64,000 nt of DNA from Actinokineospora pegani (lineage in GTDB: Bacteria; Actinomycetota; Actinomycetes; Mycobacteriales; Pseudonocardiaceae). A program made the translations under genes and the position numbers. Below, one piece after another: positions 1 to 7,418 of the stretch. Under the pieces are notes generated by a model, which worked only from the letters and a program-made list of their open reading frames with translations, had not been told where the DNA came from and did not search any database. Where the stretch lies: the NCBI RefSeq assembly GCF_009745975.1, contig NZ_WHOL01000068.1, positions 1 to 64,000 on the forward strand, read 5' to 3'. The first letter of the stretch is position 1; the number at the start of each line of letters is the position of its first letter.

Positions 1-237
1 CACTCCATCCCCTTCTACAACAGCCTGCCCAGCTCCCTCGACCGCGCCTACCTCGAACTGCGCGGAGCCTCACACTTCGCCCCCAACACCTCCAACACCA
101 CCATCGCCAAATACACCATCTCCTGGCTCAAGCGCTTCATCGACAACGACACCCGCTACGAGCAGTTCCTCTGCCCCCTGCCCACCAACGACCGGGCCAT
201 CTCCGCCTACCGCGGCAACTGCCCGCACACCGGCTGA
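1..237 (+). CDS. Polyester hydrolase (cutinase/PETase type), C-terminal part
   Basis: Seen: an open frame from base 1 to the TGA at 235-237 gives the last 78 residues of a protein whose start lies outside the window. The segment GASHFAPN, followed by a WLKRF(I/V)DNDTRY stretch and a Cys pair (FLCP ... GNCP), matches the C-terminus of actinobacterial cutinases such as the Thermobifida cutinases. In that family the His of SHF is the catalytic histidine and the two Cys form the C-terminal disulfide. Members are secreted serine hydrolases that cleave ester bonds of cutin and aliphatic or aromatic polyesters, including PET. The catalytic Ser and Asp and the signal peptide are off-window. A strong hairpin follows the stop. 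Family assignment is secure; substrate is inferred. Confidence 0.85.
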   Translation, partial: HSIPFYNSLPSSLDRAYLELRGASHFAPNTSNTTIAKYTISWLKRFIDNDTRYEQFLCPLPTNDRAISAYRGNCPHTG

Positions 238-250
238 CCCACCCCAGCCC

Positions 251-286
251 GGACGGGCCACCGCCAACGAGGGCGGTGGCCCGTCC
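251..286 (+). terminator. Hairpin terminator after the polyester hydrolase
   Basis: A perfect 15-bp inverted repeat (251-265 with 272-286) and a 6-nt loop starts 13 nt after the hydrolase stop. There is no U-tract, as is common in high-GC actinobacteria. Confidence 0.75.
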
Positions 287-306
287 GTCCATTCCAGCCG
301 TCGGCC

Positions 307-459
307 ATGTCGCAGTGGTCAGATGAACGGGTGGATGGACACGTGGACGGTTACTGCGAACGCGTCGAGCCGGGCCTGTGGGCCGAGCTGACCCTGTACT
401 CGGTGTCGCTGGCGGCGGTGCGAGCGACCGCCCGCCACGAGACGACCCGGAGCTCCTGA
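307..459 (+). CDS. Short ORF resembling the N-terminus of a ceramidase-family membrane protein (probable remnant)
   Basis: ATG at 307 to TGA at 457-459, 50 residues. Residues 14-27 (around DGYCERVEPGLWAE) resemble the N-terminal signature of bacterial ceramidase-like membrane proteins, in which YCER and WAEP precede the first membrane helix. After WAE the likeness stops and the frame ends 23 codons later, where the family would have several more membrane helices. Seen: the ORF and the short match. Inferred: a truncated remnant of a once longer gene. It could also be an unrelated small protein. Confidence 0.35.
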   Translation: MSQWSDERVDGHVDGYCERVEPGLWAELTLYSVSLAAVRATARHETTRSS

Positions 460-616
460 CAAAGCCGTGGGACGCGGAGCCCCCGGAAGTTCCTGGGAGG
501 TGCGGGCTGGCCCCGCGCTGAAACCGGGTCCGCACGGGCGTTGGCGAACCGTTGGCTGATCTTTGGCCCTGGTTGCGAGGGTGGAGACCATCACCCCTTC
601 GGCGAGAGGAACGGCC

Positions 617-736
617 GTGAAGACCAAGACCACGACCAAGAGCAAGCCCGCCAGCATGAAGAAGATCCAGGTCCGGAAGGCGGGCGCCGTGCGCCTGACC
701 TCCGCCGCGTGCGAGTGCTACCACATCGAGGTCTGA
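617..736 (+). CDS. Candidate RiPP precursor peptide, 39 residues
   Basis: GTG at 617 to TGA at 734-736, with an AGAGGA ribosome-binding site 6 nt upstream. The peptide has a Lys/Thr-rich N-terminal half (eight Lys in the first 21 residues), a central RKAGAVRLTSAA segment and a short C-terminus with Cys32 and Cys34 (CECYHIEV). This leader-plus-core layout is typical of ribosomally made, modified peptides. It lies 61 nt upstream of a membrane metalloprotease with a PqqD-like N-terminal domain, followed by a TPR protein, all on the same strand. No lanthipeptide, YcaO or radical-SAM enzyme is present, so the modification, if any, is unknown. I do not recognise a named family. The coding call rests on the RBS, composition and context. 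Confidence 0.55.
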   Translation: MKTKTTTKSKPASMKKIQVRKAGAVRLTSAACECYHIEV

Positions 737-797
737 GGTCCGCTCCGTGCATGGGCGCTCCCCGCGCCCATGCACGGCTCCAACCCGAAGGGGCCAC

Positions 798-2009
798 GTG
801 ACCGACACTCTCGACCAGCCGCTCGCCTTTCACCCCCTGGTCTACCTGGAAGACGGCGACGAGGTGACCATCGGTCGCCCGGACACCGACTCCTACGCGG
901 TCTTCCCCGCCGACGGCGCCGAGGTGGTGCGCAGGCTGGCCGCGGGCGAGCCCCCCACCAGCGTGGGGCGCTGGTACGAGGCCGAGTACGGCGAGGTCAC
1001 CGACATGGACCACATCATCGGCGCCCTCGAGGAGCTGGGGTTCACCCGCGCGGCCGAGGAGCCCGCAGCGGTGGCGGAACCGGTGCGCTGGCAACGGCTG
1101 GGCGCCGCGCTGTTCTCCCCCGTCGCGTTCGCGGTGTACGCGGGCCTGCTCGGATGGGCGGTCGTGGCCGCGGCGCGCGATCCCGCGCTGCTGCCCGACT
1201 ACCGGAACCTGTTCTTCACCGACTACTTCACCGTCATCGAGGCCGTCCTCATCCTCGCCGCGATCCCGCAACTGGTCCTGCACGAGGGGTTCCACGCCCT
1301 GGCGGGCCGCAGGCTCGGGCTGAGGTCACGGCTGCGGTTCGGCCGCAGGCTCTACTTCCTGGTCGTGGAGACCTCGCTCGACGGGCTGGTCGCGGTGCCC
1401 CGCCGCAAGCGCTACCTGCCCATCCTGGCCGGGGTCCTGGCCGACGTCCTGGTCCTCGCCGTGCTGGTGCTGGTCGCCGACCTCACCCGGGACCCCGGCG
1501 GCGGGCTGTCGATGAGCGGCCGGGTCTGCCTGGCCGTCGCGTACGCCACGACGCTGCGTCTGGCCTGGCAGCTCTTCCTCTACCTGCGCACCGACCTGTA
1601 TGTCCTCATCAGCACCGTGCTGGGGTGCGTCGACCTGCACCAGACGGCCAAGCGGACGCTGCGCAACCGGTTCAACCGGCTGCTGGGCCGAGAGCACCGC
1701 CTGATCGACGACTCCGAGTGGCACCCGGTCGACCGGAGGGTCGCCCGCTGGTACTCCTGGCTGATCGTCGGCGGGTACACCGCCAGCATCACCACCTTCG
1801 TGGTGGCCGTCGGCCCCGCCGCCTACCAGTTGTTCTCCGGCGCGATCGGCCGGTTCTTCGCCACCGGCTCGGTGCCCGCGCGCGATCTGCTCGACTCCGT
1901 GGTCTTCCTCGTCGTCACACTCGGCCCGCTGGCGGTCGCGGGCTGGCTCGCCGTGCGCGACCGCAGGCGCCGCCGCGACCAGGTGCGGCCCGTGCACGTC
2001 ATCTCCTGA
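798..2009 (+). CDS. Membrane zinc metalloprotease (M50-like) with PqqD-like N-terminal domain
   Basis: 403 residues from GTG 798, with a GAAGGGG ribosome-binding site just upstream. Residues 10-85 look like a PqqD-type winged helix (RiPP recognition element): a strand-rich start and a VGRWYEAEYGEV...ALEELGF pattern. Then follow about six hydrophobic segments. The second carries HEGFH (162-166), the HExxH zinc motif of site-2-type proteases, and a downstream AGVLAD (Asp216) fits the third zinc ligand. The arrangement resembles the YydH-type peptide zinc metalloproteases of RiPP loci. It sits between a candidate precursor and a TPR gene that starts 11 nt after its stop. Inferred role: binds the leader of the peptide and cleaves or exports it at the membrane. 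Confidence 0.7.
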   Translation: MTDTLDQPLAFHPLVYLEDGDEVTIGRPDTDSYAVFPADGAEVVRRLAAGEPPTSVGRWYEAEYGEVTDMDHIIGALEELGFTRAAEEPAAVAEPVRWQRLGAALFSPVAFAVYAGLLGWAVVAAARDPALLPDYRNLFFTDYFTVIEAVLILAAIPQLVLHEGFHALAGRRLGLRSRLRFGRRLYFLVVETSLDGLVAVPRRKRYLPILAGVLADVLVLAVLVLVADLTRDPGGGLSMSGRVCLAVAYATTLRLAWQLFLYLRTDLYVLISTVLGCVDLHQTAKRTLRNRFNRLLGREHRLIDDSEWHPVDRRVARWYSWLIVGGYTASITTFVVAVGPAAYQLFSGAIGRFFATGSVPARDLLDSVVFLVVTLGPLAVAGWLAVRDRRRRRDQVRPVHVIS

Positions 2010-2020
2010 AGGGAACCCCC

Positions 2021-4051
2021 ATGCGCGAACACCTGTGGCTGCCCGGCACCCCCCGACCGCCCGCCTCGGCGCACTCCCCGGTGCTTGCCTGGATCGACGC
2101 CCACCGCCACCACCGCGGTCCCTACACGCTGGTGGGAACGCTGCTGCGGGAGATCGTCGACGACGCGCTGGAGCGCTGCCCCGGCATCGGGGAGCGCGCC
2201 AACGTCGCCATCCTCACCTGCGCGCCGGAGTTCGCGGGCGCGGTGCCCCCGATGGAGACCCCGCTCCAGCTCATGTCCAAGGCGGGCGAGCGCACCCGGT
2301 TCCAGGCCCGTCTGCACACCCTGCGCATCTCCCACGGCGTCGTGGACCTGCTGGCCGAGTACCTCGCCGCCCGCGCCGACGGCCCGATGGCGCTGGTGGT
2401 GGCCAACGCGGACTCGGCCGACCCGACCGACCAGGAGTTCCTCGCCGTCGCACTGCGCCGCCTCGACCCGGCCGTGCTGCGGCTCGTGGTGGGCGCGGCG
2501 GGGTCGGTCGTCGACCCGCCCGGACCGGTCGCCGCGTCGCTGCCCGACGCCTTGGCCGAGTACGCGACGCGGCTGGAGGGCACCGAGTCGACGGTGGTCG
2601 CCACGTCCTTCGTGGACAGCGATGGCACGGTGGCCGACCCGGCCTACGACGCGCTGCCCCCCGGGGAACGCGCCGCGCTGCACGACGCCCACGCCGCACG
2701 GCTGACCGCGGTCGGCGAGTTCTCGCTGTCCCTCGGCGCCATCCCGTTCCACCTGGAGCGCGGCTCCGACCCGGCCGCCGCCGCGGTCGCGCTGCGCCAG
2801 GCCCAGGTGCACTGCCGCAACCTCGGCATGTACCACGCCGCCGCCGACCTCGGCGAACGCGGCCGGGCGCTGGTCGACCGGGCGGACGACCCCGAACTGT
2901 GGTGGGAGTTCACCGGTGGCATGACCACCGCGCTGTCCTCCGCCGGGCGCGCCGACGAGGCCGAGACGGTCTACGGCGAGGTGCGGGCCAGTTCCACCGA
3001 TCCCGCCGTGCACATGAAGGTCGCCTACGGCATGGCGATGCTCTACGCCCGGCACCACGCCCCCGAACGCCACGACTACCAGGTGGCCAGGAGCTGGCTG
3101 AACCTGGCCATCGCGCTGGCGACGCGGCTCGAGGACCCCAAGGAGCGCACCTACTTCACCGTCTTCAACGGCAACGGCCTCGCGCTCGTGGCCATCCGCC
3201 AGGGCCGCGTCGACGAGGCGATCGCGCTGCTCGACCAGGGAATGGAGCGGCTCGACCGCGAGCTGGACCCCGGTGAGCGGGCGATGCACCGCGCGGGTCT
3301 GCGCTACAACCGCGCCCGGGTGCACACCATGCTCGGCAGGCTGGACGAGGCGCTGGTCGAGTACACCGCGGTGATGGCGATCGACGAGGGGTTCGCCGAC
3401 CACCACTTCAACCGCGCGGCCGTCCTGCTGCGGATGGGCCGCCCGGCCGAGGCGATCGCGGACTACGAGGAGGTCATCCGGCTGTCCCCGCCGTTCCCCG
3501 AGGTGTTCTACAACTGCGCCGACGCCCGCCTGGAGCTCGGCGACCTCGACGGGGCGCTCGCCGACCTGCGCCGGGTCGTCGACCTCGACCCCGACCACGC
3601 CGACGCGCGGGCGAACCTGGCCGGGCTGCTGTGCGAACTCGACCTGCCGGAGCAGGCGTGGACGGAGATCGCGGCCGGGTTGCGCGTCGCCCCCGAGCAC
3701 CCGCACCTGCTGTGCGCCAAGGCCCGCGTGCTCATCGAACGCGGCGAGACCGACGGCGCCCGCGCGGCGGCGAACGCCGCGCTGAGCGCTGACCCCGGCA
3801 TGGCCCAGGCCTGGGCGCTGCTGGGCTCGTTGGACTACGAGTCCGGCCAGGTCGGCACGGCTATCGAGCACCTCGACCGGGCCGCGGAGCTCGACGACTC
3901 CCCGCAGATCCGGTTCAACCGCGCGGTGGCCCACGAGAGCGCGGGCGACCTCGGCCAGGCGATCGTCGACTACGAGGCGGTGCTCGCCGCCGTCGAGGAC
4001 GACGACGCCCGCACCCGACTGGAATCCTGCAGGCGGGCGCTGGCCCGGTGA
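2021..4051 (+). CDS. TPR protein with degenerate STAND-like N-terminal domain
   Basis: 676 residues from ATG 2021 (AAGGGA ribosome-binding site), 11 nt after the metalloprotease gene, so probably co-transcribed. Residues about 15-165 resemble the nucleotide-binding core of LuxR/MalT-type STAND proteins. The Walker B neighbourhood reads LVVANADSADPTDQEFL where an active protein would have DD-x-x-WADP, and the Walker A position (RGPYTLVGTLLREI) has no GKS/T. Residues from about 260 to the end form many tetratricopeptide-like helical pairs. Inferred: a non-hydrolysing scaffold that binds a partner, plausibly the peptide or protease encoded upstream. No enzyme function can be claimed. Confidence 0.7.
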   Translation: MREHLWLPGTPRPPASAHSPVLAWIDAHRHHRGPYTLVGTLLREIVDDALERCPGIGERANVAILTCAPEFAGAVPPMETPLQLMSKAGERTRFQARLHTLRISHGVVDLLAEYLAARADGPMALVVANADSADPTDQEFLAVALRRLDPAVLRLVVGAAGSVVDPPGPVAASLPDALAEYATRLEGTESTVVATSFVDSDGTVADPAYDALPPGERAALHDAHAARLTAVGEFSLSLGAIPFHLERGSDPAAAAVALRQAQVHCRNLGMYHAAADLGERGRALVDRADDPELWWEFTGGMTTALSSAGRADEAETVYGEVRASSTDPAVHMKVAYGMAMLYARHHAPERHDYQVARSWLNLAIALATRLEDPKERTYFTVFNGNGLALVAIRQGRVDEAIALLDQGMERLDRELDPGERAMHRAGLRYNRARVHTMLGRLDEALVEYTAVMAIDEGFADHHFNRAAVLLRMGRPAEAIADYEEVIRLSPPFPEVFYNCADARLELGDLDGALADLRRVVDLDPDHADARANLAGLLCELDLPEQAWTEIAAGLRVAPEHPHLLCAKARVLIERGETDGARAAANAALSADPGMAQAWALLGSLDYESGQVGTAIEHLDRAAELDDSPQIRFNRAVAHESAGDLGQAIVDYEAVLAAVEDDDARTRLESCRRALAR

Positions 4052-4113
4052 CCGGGAGACCGAACCCCGCCCGGGGGCGCGTGGGCGTGCGACGGCGGGG
4101 TGCCCCGGCCGCG

Positions 4114-4989
4114 TCACGGCAGGCGGCCCGCGACTCGGGTCCTACCGCACGAGTGCCCCGGGTCCACGGCTGGTTCGCCACGCAGGACGGCCTGGTGGGT
4201 GGCGCGCAGGCCGGGGCCGGGCTCGATGCCCGCCTCGGCCACCACGGCCGCGCGCAGCCGGGTGTAGACGCGCAGGGCGTCGGCTGTTCTACCCACCGCG
4301 GACAGCGCGACCATGTACTGCTGGTGCAGGTCTTCGCGCGTCGGGTGCCGGTCGCACAGCTCCGCCAACTCGCCGACGGCCTGCCGTGCGGCACCTTGGC
4401 ACAGGTCCACGCCGATGCGCTGCTGGTGCACCGCCAACCGCTCCGCCTCCAGGTGCACCGCGTAGTTCGCCAGCGGTCCCGCCGCGGCCACGCCTGCCAT
4501 CGCCAGGCCCTGCCACTGGCGCAGGGCGGCGTCGAACCGGTCGCCCGCGTCGGCGCACCGACCCGCCGCCAGCTCACGCCGGCCCGCGCGGGCCAACTCC
4601 CGGAAGACCGCCAGGTCGAGCTGATCGGGACGCAGCCGGATGGAGTAGCCCCGCGTCTCGGTGCGCAGCACCGGGTGCCGGTGCCCGCCACCGCCGATGT
4701 GCCGCCGCACGCCGCAGACGTGCATCTGCAGCGCGGCCGAGGCCGAGCGCGGCGGCCGTTGCGCCCACAGCATGTCGATGATCGTGTCGGTGGGCAGCAC
4801 CTGGTTGTGGTGCAGCAGGAGAATCGCCAGCAGCGCGCGTTGTTTGGGGGCCTGGGGGGAGCAGGGCACACCGCCGCGGAAGACCTCCACCGGCCCGAGG
4901 ACACGGAACCGTAGCAATCCGATTGGAATTGCCGATGTCAAGGGATCGCCATTCCTGTTGTCGGAATATCTCCACCGCGAAACGTACAT
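4114..4989 (-). CDS. SARP-type transcriptional regulator (winged helix plus BTAD)
   Basis: About 291 residues if started at the ATG at 4987-4989. A GTG at 5044-5046 would add 19, and a TTG nearer 4940 or 4920 is possible because the sequence upstream of about 4920 is unusually AT-rich for coding. The frame carries an OmpR/SARP winged helix (LRFRVLGPVEV ... PKQRALLAILLL ... ALQMHVCGVRRHI) and then a bacterial transcriptional activation domain. It lacks the NB-ARC ATPase of AfsR. Small SARPs usually activate neighbouring biosynthetic genes. It converges on the TPR gene with 62 nt between stops. Control of the peptide locus is an inference from position only. Confidence 0.8.
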   Translation of the reverse strand: MYVSRWRYSDNRNGDPLTSAIPIGLLRFRVLGPVEVFRGGVPCSPQAPKQRALLAILLLHHNQVLPTDTIIDMLWAQRPPRSASAALQMHVCGVRRHIGGGGHRHPVLRTETRGYSIRLRPDQLDLAVFRELARAGRRELAAGRCADAGDRFDAALRQWQGLAMAGVAAAGPLANYAVHLEAERLAVHQQRIGVDLCQGAARQAVGELAELCDRHPTREDLHQQYMVALSAVGRTADALRVYTRLRAAVVAEAGIEPGPGLRATHQAVLRGEPAVDPGHSCGRTRVAGRLP

Positions 4990-5327
4990 ATCGAGGAGCC
5001 GGAACGGTAGCGCTGATCGAGTGTAGCGAAGAACGGCCACGCTCACCGAGGGCTAACAACACCCATCAAGTACATAGGCGCAGGTGGTAGAGGTTCAGAC
5101 ACACGCGGACCGCGATATTGTTCCCCATCGTCTTGTCGGTTGGAAAACTTCCGCCCGAGACGACATCGCCTTTGTTCTCGATCGCCCTGGAATACGCGAC
5201 CCGATCGCGGAATGGGCACTCGCCCATCACGACGACACGATTCAGCCCTATGCCGAACCTGACGATCGCACAATAGGACCAAGTCACGCGATCTTCATAA
5301 ACCATTTACATCGGCGTATTCCGGCCC
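4990..5327. other. Intergenic region, relatively AT-rich
   Basis: About 340 nt between the SARP start and the ferredoxin terminator. It is less GC-rich than the flanks and holds only short overlapping frames with no recognisable product. It probably contains the SARP promoter. I see no RNA gene. Confidence 0.5.
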
Positions 5328-5372
5328 TGACACACCTCCGCCACCGCGGTCAGCGGTGGCGGAGGTGTGTCA
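5328..5372 (-). terminator. Strong hairpin terminator of the P450/ferredoxin operon
   Basis: Perfect 20-bp inverted repeat (5328-5347 with 5353-5372) and a 5-nt loop, 8 nt beyond the ferredoxin stop on the minus strand. The stem is symmetrical, so it could act in both directions. Confidence 0.8.
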
Positions 5373-5380
5373 GCGTCCGA

Positions 5381-5578
5381 TCAGGACTCGGCGAGGGTGA
5401 GTGCCCCCGAGGGGCAGACGAGGACCGCCTGCCGGGCGTCCTCCTCGTCGGCCGGGGGCGGGACGGGCTGCAGGACCACCACGGTGCCGTCGTCCTCGTC
5501 CTGGGTGAAGACGCGCTCGGCCAGCATGGCGCACTGGCCCGCGCCCACGCACATGTCTTTGTCCGCCAGGACCTTCAC
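5381..5578 (-). CDS. 3Fe-4S ferredoxin
   Basis: 65 residues from a GTG start with a GAGGAG ribosome-binding site. Cys10, Cys16 and Cys55 (followed by Pro) fit the three-cysteine pattern of actinobacterial 3Fe-4S ferredoxins, with Gly13 or Ala14 in place of the fourth Cys. It begins 10 nt after the stop of the P450 gene. It is therefore the likely electron donor to that P450, receiving electrons from a ferredoxin reductase encoded elsewhere. Confidence 0.92.
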   Translation of the reverse strand: MKVLADKDMCVGAGQCAMLAERVFTQDEDDGTVVVLQPVPPPADEEDARQAVLVCPSGALTLAES

Positions 5579-5588
5579 AGGCTTCTCC

Positions 5589-6800
5589 TCACCAGGTGAC
5601 GGGGACTTCGTCGACGCCGCCCGCGACGCGGTTCTTGCGGACGGCGATCTGGTCCAGCGGCTTGGCCAGGGTCAGGCCGGGGAAGCGCTTGAAGATCATG
5701 GGGAAGACCGTGCGCAGTTCGGTGCGGGCGAGGTTGGCGCCGATGCAGACGTGGGCGCCGTGGCCGAAGGCGACGTGGACGTTGGGGGTGCGGTGCGGGT
5801 CGTACTCGTCCGGGGAGTCGAAGACGGACTCGTCGCGGTTGGCCGACTCGATGGAGACCAGGACGGCGTCGCCGCGGGCGATGTGGACGCCCTCGACCTC
5901 GACGTCCTCGTGGGCGTAGCGCAGCAGGCCGACGCCGCCGGTGACGGTCAGCCGGAGGATCTCCTCGACCGCGTCGTTGACCTGGCCGTCGGGGTCGGCC
6001 GCGAAGGCGTCGCGGCGGTCGAGGTCGGTGAGCAGCAGCAGGGTGCCCAGGCACAGGCGGGTAGCGGTGGTCTCGTGGCCCGCGAACAGCAGGCCCGCGG
6101 CCAGGTTGGCCAGGTCGTCGTCGGTGAAGTCGGGGGCCTCGCGCTGCACCTGGACCATGTCGGAGATGACGTCGGGCTTCGGGTCGGCCCGCTTCACCTC
6201 GGCCAGCCGCCGCATGTAGGCGTTGAAGTCGGCCATCGCCTGCCGGGCGTCGGCGCCGCCGTCGAAGATGGCGATGCGCTCGGACAGGTCCGCGAACATC
6301 TCCCGGTCCTCGTACGGCACGCCGAGCAGCTCGCAGATGACCAGGACCGGCAGCGGGAAGGCGAGCGCGGTGTAGAGGTCGACCGGCTGGTCCGGGTCGG
6401 CCGCGTGCTGGGCCTCCATGGCGTCGAGCAGCTCGGTCGCGATCTCGGTGACGCGCTTGTCCAGCGCGCGCATCCGCGGGGCGGAGAACGCGGGGGCCAA
6501 CATGCGGCGCATCCGCTTGTGGTCGGCCTCCTCGGTCTCGAAGTTGCCGCTCGGACCGTCCTGGATCGCCGCGTGCGAGATCCGCGCGGCCTGCTCGGGG
6601 GCCGGGTGCGAACGGCCGAAACGGCGGTCGCGGAAGACCTCGCGGACCGCGTCGTACGAGGTGACCAGCCAGGCCGGGTCGCCTGCCGGGGTGATCACGC
6701 GGACGACCGGGCCCTGCGCGCGCAGCCGGGTGAAGATCGGTGCCGCGGCGAGCGCGTCGGGCCGGTCGAACGGTAGCTGTGGCGCCTCTGCGGTGGTCAT
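5589..6800 (-). CDS. Cytochrome P450 monooxygenase
   Basis: 403 residues from the ATG at 6798-6800, which overlaps the stop of the PadR gene (ATGA). All diagnostic motifs are present: the I-helix AGHETT (240-245), the K-helix ExxR (Glu280-Arg283), and the heme loop [10 protein letters not shown] with the ligand Cys352. Length and layout match soluble CYP105/CYP107-like bacterial class I P450s fed by ferredoxin. Operon order is PadR regulator, P450, ferredoxin. The substrate cannot be read from sequence. The PadR partner suggests induction by a small phenolic or xenobiotic-like compound. Confidence 0.95.
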   Translation of the reverse strand: MTTAEAPQLPFDRPDALAAAPIFTRLRAQGPVVRVITPAGDPAWLVTSYDAVREVFRDRRFGRSHPAPEQAARISHAAIQDGPSGNFETEEADHKRMRRMLAPAFSAPRMRALDKRVTEIATELLDAMEAQHAADPDQPVDLYTALAFPLPVLVICELLGVPYEDREMFADLSERIAIFDGGADARQAMADFNAYMRRLAEVKRADPKPDVISDMVQVQREAPDFTDDDLANLAAGLLFAGHETTATRLCLGTLLLLTDLDRRDAFAADPDGQVNDAVEEILRLTVTGGVGLLRYAHEDVEVEGVHIARGDAVLVSIESANRDESVFDSPDEYDPHRTPNVHVAFGHGAHVCIGANLARTELRTVFPMIFKRFPGLTLAKPLDQIAVRKNRVAGGVDEVPVTW

Positions 6801-7339
6801 GGCAGTCCCCTCGTCAGTTCCTGGTCGGTGTCGGCGGCGAGTTCGCGCAGGCGCGCCACCCACTCCCGCTCGGCCGTGAGCCGGGCGCAGACCTGCTCGA
6901 GCACCGTCCGGCTCCACGGGTCGTCCTGGGTGTGGACCAGCGCGCCGAGCCGGTCGAGCTCCGCGGCCAGCGCGCGGTCGCGGGTGTCGACGACGGCCGT
7001 GCGCTCGGCGGCGGTGAGCCTGCTGAAGTTGCTCACCCTGGCCAGGAACTCGGCCTCGTTGCGGGCCGCCTCGTCGGGGAAGTCGACGAGCACGTCGTGC
7101 AGCAGCTCCCGCCCGACGTCGGTGATGGTGTACACGTGCCGGGGCGGCTTGGCCTCTTGCTCCTGCGCGCTGCGGGTCACCGCGGCCGCGTCCACGAACC
7201 GCCGCAGCGCCGGGTAGAGCGAGTTGTTCGACAGGGTGCGCCCGGTCGAGCGCTCGATCTCCTTCCGCAGCTCGTAGCCGTGCAGCGGTCCGCCGGACAG
7301 CTTGGCGAGCAGCAGCACCTCGATCCACACGTGAGTCAC
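6797..7339 (-). CDS. PadR-family transcriptional regulator
   Basis: 180 residues from the GTG at 7337-7339. A second GTG three codons in is an alternative start. The N-terminus has the PadR winged-helix signature ([21 protein letters not shown] ... [10 protein letters not shown]) followed by a helical C-terminal dimerisation domain. PadR proteins usually repress themselves and the adjacent gene and release DNA on ligand binding. The gene leads the P450/ferredoxin operon with a 4-nt overlap, so one promoter probably serves all three, next to the palindromes described at 7343-7372. Confidence 0.9.
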   Translation of the reverse strand: MTHVWIEVLLLAKLSGGPLHGYELRKEIERSTGRTLSNNSLYPALRRFVDAAAVTRSAQEQEAKPPRHVYTITDVGRELLHDVLVDFPDEAARNEAEFLARVSNFSRLTAAERTAVVDTRDRALAAELDRLGALVHTQDDPWSRTVLEQVCARLTAEREWVARLRELAADTDQELTRGLP

Positions 7340-7342
7340 CGT

Positions 7343-7372
7343 AACCTAGGTTCGCGTGACTGGCTAGTCACG
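7343..7372 (-). promoter_or_regulatory. Two palindromes upstream of the PadR operon, candidate operator
   Basis: AACCTAGGTT (7343-7352) is a perfect 10-bp palindrome ending 4 nt before the PadR start codon. CGTGACT and AGTCACG (7355-7361 and 7366-7372) form a perfect 7-bp inverted repeat with a 4-nt gap. The promoter must lie here. PadR binding is inferred. Confidence 0.5.
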
Positions 7373-7380
7373 CTGCGAAA

Positions 7381-7413
7381 CGGGTGGCGCCGCGGTGCCC
7401 GCGGCGCCACCCG
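7381..7413 (-). terminator. Hairpin terminator of the serine protease operon
   Basis: Perfect 15-bp stem (7381-7395 with 7399-7413) and a 3-nt loop, starting 5 nt beyond the stop of the secreted protein gene at 7419. Confidence 0.8.
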
Positions 7414-7418
7414 CCCGG

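Noticed and set aside
541-801. Plus-strand frame overlapping the small peptide gene
   Set aside because: It overlaps the 617-736 peptide gene, its predicted product has no domain, and only the 617 frame has a ribosome-binding site at the right distance.
4052-4113. Bidirectional terminator between the convergent TPR and SARP genes
   Set aside because: Only an imperfect 8-bp pairing (ACCCCGCC with GGCGGGGT) is visible, too weak to list as a feature.
5066-5305. Two overlapping minus-strand frames in the AT-rich gap after the SARP gene
   Set aside because: No ribosome-binding site, no homology, and codon choice unlike the flanking genes.
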